Assembly (NCBI GenBank): GCA_031261125.1 | Contig: JAISJZ010000065.1 | Span: forward strand, 1 to 6,457 | From: Planctomycetaceae bacterium | GTDB lineage: Bacteria; Planctomycetota; Planctomycetia; Pirellulales; Thermoguttaceae | Direction: 5' to 3' | Length of the DNA stretch: 6,457 bases | Part shown: piece by piece, positions 1-5,633 of the stretch | Numbering within the stretch: the first letter of the stretch is position 1 | Layout of the letters: the number at the start of each line of letters is the position of its first letter | Position numbers and translations under genes: made by a program | Notes under the pieces: generated by a model | Told to the model about the DNA's origin: nothing | The model's database searches: none | Seen by the model: the letters and a program-made list of their open reading frames with translations, nothing else

Positions 1-4
1 ATGA

Positions 5-429
5 AAAACTCCATTATCTTATCAATACCAAAAATTATGGCAAGTTATTTCCCGCTGTTCCGGCATCAGCACCGATACCGTTATCGCCGAATTAAAAAAA
101 AGAAGCGGACATAAGCAACGTCAACAAAGAATACTTCCAACGCCGCTTACACAGTAAAATCCGCATCGAGATAGACGAGATGGGTAGTTATTGGCAATGT
201 TTATACGGACGGCAATTATGCGTATTACGAAAGAATTGATTCGGACGTATTGGTTGTTTCGAAAAAGAACACGCAGAAGATAGAGCGGAAGCATTTGTCG
301 TTGCGGACGTGGTGCAGTCGATTGGTTCGCAAGGGCATTCGATTTTCCAAAACGGAACAGATGCACAAAATCGTCGTCGGTTTAATTATCAATGTCTGGT
401 TTTTTGGATACCATTGGCTAATTCAATGA
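5..429 (+). pseudogene. Decayed IS1-family transposase (InsA/InsB-like), frameshifted and internally deleted
   Basis: Three reading frames in succession match parts of IS1 InsA/InsB. At 5-104 (frame 2) a helix-turn-helix piece contains SGISTDTVIAELKKR, like the C-terminal end of InsA (LNTILRHLKNS). From about 96 to 200 (frame 3) a segment contains IRIEIDEMGSYW, like AEMDEQWGYVG of InsB and carrying the first catalytic Asp (codon 174-176). From 175 to the stop at 427-429 (frame 1) come VYTDG (second Asp, codon 208-210), then SKKNTQKIERKHLSLR (Glu, codon 283-285) and RFSKTEQMHKIVVG, matching the InsB C-terminus. The second Asp and the Glu are 25 codons apart, as in IS1 InsB, but the two Asps are only about 11 codons apart instead of about 57, so some 45 codons are missing. 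The left end lies outside the window and I could not identify a right inverted repeat. The element cannot make an active transposase. The comparison was made from memory of IS1, not by alignment. Confidence 0.85.
92..102 (+). other. A8 run at the position of the IS1 programmed -1 frameshift site (probably inactivated)
   Basis: TTAAAAAAAAG lies in the LKK codons that end the helix-turn-helix segment. This is where IS1 carries its A6C slippery motif joining insA to insB. Here the frame upstream of the run and the DDE frame downstream are related by +1, not -1. If the run had one more A, the upstream frame would read LKKKKRT and stop, and a -1 slip would enter the DDE frame (EADISNVNKEYF). One lost A explains the present state. 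An assembly homopolymer error is an alternative. Confidence 0.5.
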
Positions 430-457
430 TTTTAGAACACGACCAAAAAAATTGCTC

Positions 458-486
458 TTTACCTGCTTGCCGTTTTTTGCTACACT
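458..486 (+). promoter_or_regulatory. Weak sigma-70-like promoter candidate before the DUF11 gene
   Basis: TTTACC (458-463) and TACACT (481-486) are separated by 17 bases, and each matches four of six consensus positions. A transcript would start near 493, about 30 bases before the ATG at 525. The rest of 430-524 shows no gene and no clear Shine-Dalgarno; ACGGA at 514-518 is the closest thing. The assignment is by consensus only. Confidence 0.35.
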
Positions 487-524
487 GCGAGGGCATTAAG
501 GATTTTTCTTTGCACGGATGCACT

Positions 525-2666
525 ATGAAACGGTTCACCACCTTTATATTTCCCGCTGTTTTTTCCGCCTTCATCGGCGTTGTGCTGACCGCAGGTTTGC
601 CGGTTTTCGCTCAAGTTCCGTCAGTACCGGACAAACTGCCGCCGGGAAAGTTGACACAAAAACAACTGCCGGCAGCGAATCCGCTGCGTCAAAGCGATGA
701 ACCGGCAACGGGCTTCGCAACGTCGATGGAACAGCGGAAACAACAGGCAGTCGCCAATGACGAACCGCTTGAACAACTCGTTGAACCGCAAATGTTGAAC
801 GAACCGGTGCGCAATTCCCAGCCGATTGCGCAAACGGCAATGGAATCGGAACCGAAACAGCCGCCGAAGATGCAAAAGCCGGCACCGCCGTTTGCGGATT
901 TTCCGAGTCCGCCTGCGGCAAACGGAAGTATCTTGGACAGTACCGGCGGCGACGTGTGGGGTGCAGAAAGCGAAGCGAATCAGGTACAGCGTTCACAAGA
1001 ACCGCAGCCGAATACGCTGCGTTCGGCACCGTTGTCTGCCGTACAAGTTGAACCGCTGCAACACGCTGCCGGAAACAATACAACGCTGAAACCAAAGGCG
1101 GAAAGTCCGTTGGCAAGTGCCGACCCGTTTGCGGAAGTGAGCGAACCGGCAAAGATACCGCCGATTCAGCAAACTCCGATTGCGGCAAAAACGGCTTCAC
1201 CGGTAAAGCAGCCGTCGGCATCGAAAGACAACCGCTTGCAAACGAACGGGCTAAATAAAGTGAACGAAGGCAGCGGACTTCCGGGACAGTCGGTTCTTGA
1301 AGGACCGCAAACAGCGTTTCTGACTGTCGAAAAGGTTCTGCCTGCTGAAGTGAAACTCGAAGAACCGGCGGTGATTCAAACCGTCATTCATAACACCGGA
1401 CGTTCTGCGGCGAAGAACATTGTTCTAAAAGATAAAATTCCGAAGGGGACAAAACTGCTTTCGACATCGCCGGAAACAACGGCAGCAGCGGACGGCGAAC
1501 TGCTTTGGCAACTCGGTAATTTAGATGCGAACGAAAAGATAACGGTCGAGATGAAATTTCTGCCGCAGTGCGAAGGCGAAATTGGCAGTGTTGCGAGCGT
1601 GAGTTATGCTGTTGAAGCATCGGCGCGGCTGGAAGTAACCCGTCCGATGCTGAAAGTCGAAGTGAAAGCACCGGCAGAAGTACGGCACGGCGAAATCGCG
1701 GACATCGAAATAACAATTTCCAATCCCGGAACCGCCACAGCAACAGGGGTTATTCTTGAAGAGTATGTTCCCGACGGTTTGTATCACAAAGACGGAAAAA
1801 TCTTAGTAAATAAGAATGTTGATACGCTGCGTCCGAAAGAGGCAAAGCGGCTGACGCTGCCGCTGACCTGCACGGGACACGGCAATTTGGTAAACCGGCT
1901 CATCGTTAAAGCGAACGGCAATTTAACCGTTGAGGAAAAAACAACGATTCGGGCGTTGTCGCCGATTTTAGAATTGGGCATTGCCGGTCCGAATCAGCAG
2001 TTTTTGGAACGGCAGTCGGCGTACCGGCTGACCGTTGCAAATAAAGGAACATCGGCAGCGCAGAGCATTGATTTGGTCGCAACGCTGCCGTCGGCGGTGA
2101 AGTTTGTCAGTACGAATCAAAGCGGAGTGTATGAACCGCAGACGCATACCGTTCATTGGGCGTTGGAAGAGTTGCCGGCGCAAGAGGCGGGTGAAATTGA
2201 ATTGAATCTGCTGCCGGTGCAGACGGGCGAACACGTTATCCGGTTCAAAGGTCTTGGACAGAACAACCTGAAAGAAGAAACGCTGAAACAAGTCGTCATC
2301 GACGGTTTGTCGGCGTTATCGTTTGAAGTTGTGAGCAATTCCAACCTTGTCGAATTGGGCAAAGAAGCGGTATATGAAGTCCGGGTTCAAAACAAGGGAA
2401 CGAAAAAGACGGAGAACGTAAAGGTTCGGCTGAATCTGTCGGAAGGACTGCAATTTGCCCGTGCGGACGGACCGGTGCGTCATCAGGAGAACGGCGGCGT
2501 TGTGGTGTTTGAAACGCTGCCGCAGTTGGAAGCAAAAGGCGAAAAGGTGTATAAAGTGGGTGCGAAAGGTTTGACGGACGGCGACCACCGTATTAGTGTT
2601 CAAGTCAGTTCCGATGACCTGCGTTCACCGCTGACGAAAGAAGAACCAACAAGGGTTTTCAAATAA
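525..2666 (+). CDS. Secreted DUF11-repeat protein with long Pro/Gln-rich N-terminal region
   Basis: This is a 713-residue protein. Residues 1-29 form a Sec signal peptide (MKRF, a hydrophobic core, then GLPVFA before QVP), so it is exported. Residues 30 to about 258 are low-complexity, rich in Pro, Gln, Ala and Glu with many Glu-Pro pairs, and probably an extended spacer. From about 261 to 700 there are four immunoglobulin-like repeats of the DUF11/conserved-repeat type, starting near residues 261, 375, 480 and 596. Each has a 'NxG' turn (HNTGRSAAKN, SNPGTATATG, ANKGTSAAQS, QNKGTKKTEN) followed by a 'P.G' or similar strand. These domains are usually structural or adhesive in envelope proteins; no catalytic motif is visible. 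The frame stays open upstream to a GTG at 309, but that part overlaps the transposase remnant and lacks a signal peptide, so ATG 525 is chosen. The next gene starts one base after this stop. Confidence 0.8.
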   Translation: MKRFTTFIFPAVFSAFIGVVLTAGLPVFAQVPSVPDKLPPGKLTQKQLPAANPLRQSDEPATGFATSMEQRKQQAVANDEPLEQLVEPQMLNEPVRNSQPIAQTAMESEPKQPPKMQKPAPPFADFPSPPAANGSILDSTGGDVWGAESEANQVQRSQEPQPNTLRSAPLSAVQVEPLQHAAGNNTTLKPKAESPLASADPFAEVSEPAKIPPIQQTPIAAKTASPVKQPSASKDNRLQTNGLNKVNEGSGLPGQSVLEGPQTAFLTVEKVLPAEVKLEEPAVIQTVIHNTGRSAAKNIVLKDKIPKGTKLLSTSPETTAAADGELLWQLGNLDANEKITVEMKFLPQCEGEIGSVASVSYAVEASARLEVTRPMLKVEVKAPAEVRHGEIADIEITISNPGTATATGVILEEYVPDGLYHKDGKILVNKNVDTLRPKEAKRLTLPLTCTGHGNLVNRLIVKANGNLTVEEKTTIRALSPILELGIAGPNQQFLERQSAYRLTVANKGTSAAQSIDLVATLPSAVKFVSTNQSGVYEPQTHTVHWALEELPAQEAGEIELNLLPVQTGEHVIRFKGLGQNNLKEETLKQVVIDGLSALSFEVVSNSNLVELGKEAVYEVRVQNKGTKKTENVKVRLNLSEGLQFARADGPVRHQENGGVVVFETLPQLEAKGEKVYKVGAKGLTDGDHRISVQVSSDDLRSPLTKEEPTRVFK

Positions 2667-2667
2667 A

Positions 2668-3177
2668 TTGTCTCTTTTATTTCCCGGTTATTCAGGATTA
2701 ACTTACTTCGGTCGCCTGCCGTTTTTAGCGGCGGCATTGACGTTCGCTTTGCTGCTTGATGCGTTTTTGCTGGTGAACTGTTATTGGACGGCACTGCTCA
2801 CGGTGTCTCAGCGGAACATTTTGCTCTTTGTGCTGTTATCGGCTTGGGTTGGTTTGACAGTGTTCGTGAAGAAGTACCGGCAGCATATTGAAGCGGTTCT
2901 GAACGTTGATGCGGCGAGTGAAGCGTTTCAGCAGGCGGCAGCATTGTATTTACAGCGGCGGTGGGACGCGGCGGAGACGTTTATTCTTTGTCAACTTCAT
3001 AAGAATCCGGGCGATGCGGAGTTTCTGCTGTTGCAAGCGTCGCTGTACCGGCGGATTAAGAGGTACGAAGAGGCGTTGAACGTTTTGGAACGTTTGCGGC
3101 GTTTGGAGAGTGGCAATCGGTGGTACGTTGAAATTGAAACGGAAAAACGACTGATACGGGAAGAACAGAATTGCTAA
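2668..3177 (+). CDS. Small membrane protein with two TM helices and a TPR-like cytoplasmic domain
   Basis: This is a 169-residue protein started by TTG, one base after the TAA of the DUF11 gene. The frame is open back to a stop at 2632-2634 but holds no ATG or GTG there, and the protein has no internal Met, so TTG is the best start. AAGGG at 2651-2655 is a distant weak ribosome site; translation is probably coupled to the upstream gene. Two hydrophobic helices (about residues 17-39 and 49-67) are followed by Lys-Lys-Tyr-Arg, which suggests the C-terminus is cytoplasmic. Residues 84-151 form two TPR-like helical hairpins, for example AAALYLQRRWDAAETF followed by NPGDAEFLLLQASL and YEEALNVLERL. 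TPRs bind partner proteins, so a scaffold role together with the DUF11 protein is a reasonable guess. Specific function unknown. Its TAA overlaps the end of the toxin gene on the other strand. Confidence 0.72.
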   Translation: MSLLFPGYSGLTYFGRLPFLAAALTFALLLDAFLLVNCYWTALLTVSQRNILLFVLLSAWVGLTVFVKKYRQHIEAVLNVDAASEAFQQAAALYLQRRWDAAETFILCQLHKNPGDAEFLLLQASLYRRIKRYEEALNVLERLRRLESGNRWYVEIETEKRLIREEQNC

Positions 3178-3431
3178 TCATCATAATGTTCACCGCACTC
3201 AATTACTGTCACGATACCGTTTTCAACTTTATAGACGAGGCGGTGCTTTTCGTCAATTCGCTTTGACCATTGTCCGGCGCGGTCGCCTTTCAGCGGTTCT
3301 GCTTTGGCAAACCCGCCGAACGGGTCGCGTTCTAATTCCGTTAACAAACGGTCAAGCCGTTTGCGTAGTTTTGCATCATTACAAAGCCGAATGAGGTCTA
3401 ATATGATACCATCCTTAAAGTGAATACTCAT
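3174..3431 (-). CDS. yoeB: YoeB-type (Txe/YoeB, RelE superfamily) toxin
   Basis: This is an 85-residue protein, about the length of E. coli YoeB (84). The family is a ribosome-dependent mRNA endonuclease that blocks translation when its antitoxin is lost. The core DPFGG..KAEPLKGDRAGQWSKRI and EKHRLVYKV match YoeB strongly. The residues corresponding to YoeB E46, R59, R65, H83 and Y84 are all present as E45, R58, R64, H82 and Y83. The N-terminal helix is more divergent: the conserved Trp residues of YoeB are replaced by Phe5, Ile and Leu. Two extra Asp residues follow the catalytic Tyr. The start codon overlaps the antitoxin stop in ATGA, with no ribosome site of its own, so it is translationally coupled to the antitoxin. 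Its TAG overlaps the TAA of the convergent TPR gene. The catalytic residues suggest an intact toxin. Confidence 0.9.
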   Translation of the reverse strand: MSIHFKDGIILDLIRLCNDAKLRKRLDRLLTELERDPFGGFAKAEPLKGDRAGQWSKRIDEKHRLVYKVENGIVTVIECGEHYDD

Positions 3432-3646
3432 TGATTAAACACGTTAATAAGAGCGTGGACTTGGTCAAACGTCATACAAACCGTTTTTCGCGGGTCGCTG
3501 TTCTTCTCCCGCCGCCGGAGACGTTCTAAATGTTCCGGCGTAAAAAACGGGTCGTCTTCGACCGGGATTGCCGGCGTGAATTCCCAATCATCGTCCGGTT
3601 TTCCGGTGGAGACGGACGGAACAGATGTTTGTATCGTTGCAGACAT
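3428..3646 (-). CDS. Putative antitoxin partner of the YoeB-type toxin, atypical N-terminus
   Basis: This is a 72-residue acidic, proline-containing protein directly upstream of the toxin and overlapping it by 4 bases, the usual antitoxin position. Residues 1-30 look disordered (MSATIQTSVPSVSTGKPDDD, then WEFTPAIPVE). Residues 31-47, DDPFFTPEHLERLRRRE, resemble the toxin-wrapping segment found near the C-terminus of RelB- and YefM-type antitoxins paired with Txe/YoeB toxins (DPF-[FY]-x-x-x-N-x-x-x-L). The end (TVCMTFDQVHALINVFNQ) is unfamiliar. I see no Phd/YefM or ribbon-helix-helix DNA-binding domain, and a longer version is excluded by an in-frame stop at 3674-3676. The strong ribosome site at 3654-3659 fixes the start. 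The antitoxin role is inferred from position and the toxin-binding-like segment, not from full family similarity. Confidence 0.72.
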   Translation of the reverse strand: MSATIQTSVPSVSTGKPDDDWEFTPAIPVEDDPFFTPEHLERLRRREKNSDPRKTVCMTFDQVHALINVFNQ

Positions 3647-3653
3647 TGTCGTT

Positions 3654-3661
3654 CTCCTTTC
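3654..3661 (-). promoter_or_regulatory. Strong Shine-Dalgarno of the antitoxin gene
   Basis: On the minus strand GAAAGGAG ends 7 bases before the ATG at 3646. It is the only near-perfect ribosome binding site in the window; the DUF11, TPR, ilvB and pheS starts lack one. A strong site here fits the need for more antitoxin than toxin, since the toxin start has no site of its own. Confidence 0.8.
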
Positions 3662-3672
3662 TATTTCGCAGC

Positions 3673-3701
3673 ATTATATCGTTTAACCGGCAGAATATCA
3701 A
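3673..3701 (-). promoter_or_regulatory. Near-consensus sigma-70 promoter of the toxin-antitoxin operon
   Basis: Read on the minus strand, TTGATA (3701-3696; five of six matches) is followed by a 17-base spacer and a perfect TATAAT (3678-3673). Transcription should start near 3666, giving a leader of about 20 bases that contains the Shine-Dalgarno. I found no convincing palindromic operator over it. Confidence 0.75.
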
Positions 3702-3718
3702 TACGAGAACTACGGGGA

Positions 3719-3746
3719 TTGAAAATTTCACGGTTTATGGTAGATT
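3719..3746 (+). promoter_or_regulatory. Candidate sigma-70 promoter of ilvB
   Basis: TTGAAA (3719-3724; five of six) and TAGATT (3741-3746; four of six) are 16 bases apart. Start would be near 3753, leaving a leader of about 50 bases that includes the hairpin at 3772-3787. It lies back to back with the toxin-antitoxin promoter, so the two may influence each other. Confidence 0.45.
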
Positions 3747-3771
3747 GATACGGATGAATTGAGTAAAAATT

Positions 3772-3787
3772 CCGCCGCAGACGGCGG
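3772..3787 (-). terminator. GC hairpin in the ilvB leader; terminator-like on the minus strand
   Basis: CCGCCG (3772-3777) and CGGCGG (3782-3787) form a perfect six-pair GC stem with a four-base loop. On the minus strand the stem is followed by AATTTTTACTC, a short T-run, as in an intrinsic terminator. On the plus strand no T-run follows, and the stem sits 18 bases before the ilvB ATG. It could stop antisense transcripts from ilvB before they reach the toxin-antitoxin genes, or affect ilvB translation. The structure is certain by sequence; the role is a guess. Confidence 0.35.
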
Positions 3788-3805
3788 TTGCTAACTGGTA
3801 TTACA

Positions 3806-5578
3806 ATGTCCGAACAACTCTCCGGTGCCGATATATTAGTGCAGTCCTTGGTGAACGCCGGTGTGACCGTAACGTTTTCGTATCCCGGCGGGCAGGCAAT
3901 ACCGCTGCACCAAGCGTTCACCCGGTTTCGGGACAAACTCCGCGTCGTTCTTCCCCGCCACGAACAAGGCGGCGGCTTCGCCGCCCAAGGATACGCAAGA
4001 GCAACCGGCAAACTCGGCGTTTGCACCGCTACGTCGGGACCCGGTGCCACGAATCTGGTTACCGCCATCGCCGATGCCAAAATGGACAGTATTCCGATTT
4101 TGGCAATCACCGGACAAGTTCCGACTTCGTCCATCGGTTCCGACGCGTTTCAGGAATCGCCGATTGTCGAAATGTGCCGGGGTATCACGAAACACCATTA
4201 TCTCGTTACCGATGTGAATGATTTAGCCCGAATCGTCAAGGAAGCCATTTACGTTGCAACGACCGGACGACCGGGACCGGTGCTGGTTGACATTCCAAAG
4301 AACGTTCAGGTCGCTCAATGTGTTCCCGGCTTTGATACACCGATGGATTTGCCGGGATACGGCAAAAGGGATGATGAAAAACGCCGCGAATTGTCCGTTG
4401 CCAATCCTCCGCTGTCAACTATTATTGATTTGCTTCACAAAGCCAAGAAGCCCGTTCTTTACGTCGGCGGCGGTGTTATTGCGGCAGGTGCCTCGGCAGA
4501 GTTGTCGGCGTTTGCCGAAAAAACGCGGATACCCGTTACAACAACGATGATGGGACTTTCGGCGTTTCCCCGCGGACATCAACTTTCGCTCGGTATGCTG
4601 GGAATGCACGGTACGGCTTACGCCAATCACGCTGTCAATGAATGTGATTTGCTCCTTGCTTTGGGGGTACGTTTCGATGACCGTGTAACGGGCAACGTCG
4701 CAACATTTGCGAAGAATGCCAAAATCGTGCATATCGACATTGACCCGTCGGAAATCAACAAGGTGAAACAAGCGGACGTTGCGGTCGTTGCCGACGTAAA
4801 AGCGGTGTTAACGGCATTGCTTGCAGCGGTGCCGAACGCACCGCAAACGGCAGCGGCTGCCCCCGACTGGCACGCTCAAATTGCAGAATGGAAGCGGGAT
4901 TTTCCGCTGACGTATGACAGGAATTCGCCGTACATTTTACCGCAGTTTGCCGTTGAAGAACTTTGCCGGCAAACGAAAGACAGAGAAACGATTATTGTAA
5001 CCGGCGTGGGGCAGCATCAGATGTGGGCGACGCAGTATTATCATTATTCCAAGCCGCGGACGTGGATTAGCAGTTGCGGTGCCGGTACGATGGGTTTCGG
5101 ACTGCCTGCCGCAATGGGAGCGAAGGTTGCGTGTCCCGATCAAACCGTGATTGACATTGACGGCGACGGGTCATTTCTGATGAATATCCAGGAAATGGCG
5201 ACGTGCTACTGCGAAAAGATTCCGGTGAAGGCGGTGATTTTGAACAATCAGCATCTCGGAATGGTGGTTCAGTGGGAAGACCGGTTTTTCAAGGCGAATC
5301 GGGCGAACACTTATTTGGGACCGATTGACCATCCTGAAACGTTCGGCAAAGGAACAGGCATTGGTCCTGACGTTCGTTATCCTGATTTTGCCGGTATTGC
5401 GAAGGGGTTCAAGTGGGACGCATTGCAAGTTGACCGGAAAGAGGATTTGCCGAAGGCGATTAAGGCGATGCTGGACAATCCGGGACCGTTTTTGCTGGAC
5501 ATTACGATACCGTATCAGGAACACGTTTTGCCGATGATACCGGCAGGGACAAGCGTTGCGGAAATGATTTACCAATAA
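3806..5578 (+). CDS. ilvB: Acetolactate synthase (acetohydroxyacid synthase) catalytic subunit
   Basis: This 590-residue ThDP/FAD enzyme condenses two pyruvates to acetolactate, or pyruvate with 2-ketobutyrate, the first common step of Val, Leu and Ile synthesis. Visible motifs are the N-terminal pyrimidine-binding part with PGG (27-29) and RHEQGGG with catalytic Glu53; TSGPGATN; GQVP with Pro106; SDAFQE; the FAD-domain VRFDDRVTG (288-296), typical of the biosynthetic FAD-dependent form; GDGSF to NN (453-481), the ThDP/Mg motif; and MVVQWED with Trp490. The NNQHLGM, QWEDRF and QEHVLPMIP stretches resemble plant and cyanobacterial enzymes. Residues about 505-524 (HPETFGKGTGIGPDVR within) are longer than the usual loop. 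ATG 3806 is preferred to the in-frame TTG at 3788, which lies beside the leader hairpin. There is no clear ribosome site. The regulatory subunit gene ilvN is not next to it; pheS follows. Confidence 0.95.
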   Translation: MSEQLSGADILVQSLVNAGVTVTFSYPGGQAIPLHQAFTRFRDKLRVVLPRHEQGGGFAAQGYARATGKLGVCTATSGPGATNLVTAIADAKMDSIPILAITGQVPTSSIGSDAFQESPIVEMCRGITKHHYLVTDVNDLARIVKEAIYVATTGRPGPVLVDIPKNVQVAQCVPGFDTPMDLPGYGKRDDEKRRELSVANPPLSTIIDLLHKAKKPVLYVGGGVIAAGASAELSAFAEKTRIPVTTTMMGLSAFPRGHQLSLGMLGMHGTAYANHAVNECDLLLALGVRFDDRVTGNVATFAKNAKIVHIDIDPSEINKVKQADVAVVADVKAVLTALLAAVPNAPQTAAAAPDWHAQIAEWKRDFPLTYDRNSPYILPQFAVEELCRQTKDRETIIVTGVGQHQMWATQYYHYSKPRTWISSCGAGTMGFGLPAAMGAKVACPDQTVIDIDGDGSFLMNIQEMATCYCEKIPVKAVILNNQHLGMVVQWEDRFFKANRANTYLGPIDHPETFGKGTGIGPDVRYPDFAGIAKGFKWDALQVDRKEDLPKAIKAMLDNPGPFLLDITIPYQEHVLPMIPAGTSVAEMIYQ

Positions 5579-5580
5579 AG

Positions 5581-5626
5581 GGGACTTCTAAAAACTATTT
5601 TTGTTTGGAGGTTTTTAGAACCTCCC
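5581..5626 (+). promoter_or_regulatory. Two competing hairpins between ilvB and pheS (switch-like leader)
   Basis: Hairpin A pairs TTCTAAAAAC (5586-5595) perfectly with GTTTTTAGAA (5611-5620), with a 15-base loop. It extends outward through a small internal loop by GGGA (5581-5584) with TCCC (5623-5626). Hairpin B pairs GGAGGTT (5607-5613) with AACCTCC (5619-5625) around a five-base loop. They share bases 5611-5613 and 5619-5625, so only one can form. B buries GGAGG, the only purine-rich Shine-Dalgarno-like sequence before pheS; A leaves GGAG in its loop. That GGAGG is about 22 bases from the ATG, which is far for normal initiation. No T-run follows either stem, so a classic terminator is unlikely. 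A regulatory role is inferred. Confidence 0.5.
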
Positions 5627-5633
5627 TGAACTT

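Noticed and set aside
309..524. N-terminal extension of the DUF11 gene to GTG 309
   Set aside because: It would put 72 residues before an obvious signal peptide, and its bases read as transposase in another frame. ATG 525 gives a normal exported protein.
430..524. Right inverted repeat of the IS1 remnant
   Set aside because: The left end is outside the window, so no matching repeat or target duplication can be shown.
571..1221. 216-codon open frame on the minus strand
   Set aside because: It is antisense to the Pro/Gln-rich part of the DUF11 gene. Its composition is what the reverse of GAACCG/CAA-rich codons gives, and it shows no domain or ribosome site.
3788..3805. Earlier TTG start for ilvB
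   Set aside because: It overlaps the end of the leader hairpin and adds six residues without family support; ATG 3806 fits the usual N-terminus.
3661..4134. 157-codon minus-strand frame over the ilvB start and intergenic region
   Set aside because: It is antisense to the conserved pyrimidine-binding domain of ilvB and to the promoter region; no recognisable protein.
5601..5618. Five-codon frame (TTG, Phe, Gly, Gly, Phe, stop) as a Phe attenuation leader peptide
   Set aside because: It has no ATG, no ribosome site and only two Phe codons, and no terminator with a T-run follows. Coincidence is more likely.
5586..5620. Hairpin A as the intrinsic terminator of ilvB
   Set aside because: The stem is AT-rich, has a 15-base loop and is followed by CCTCCCTGAAC, not a T-run.
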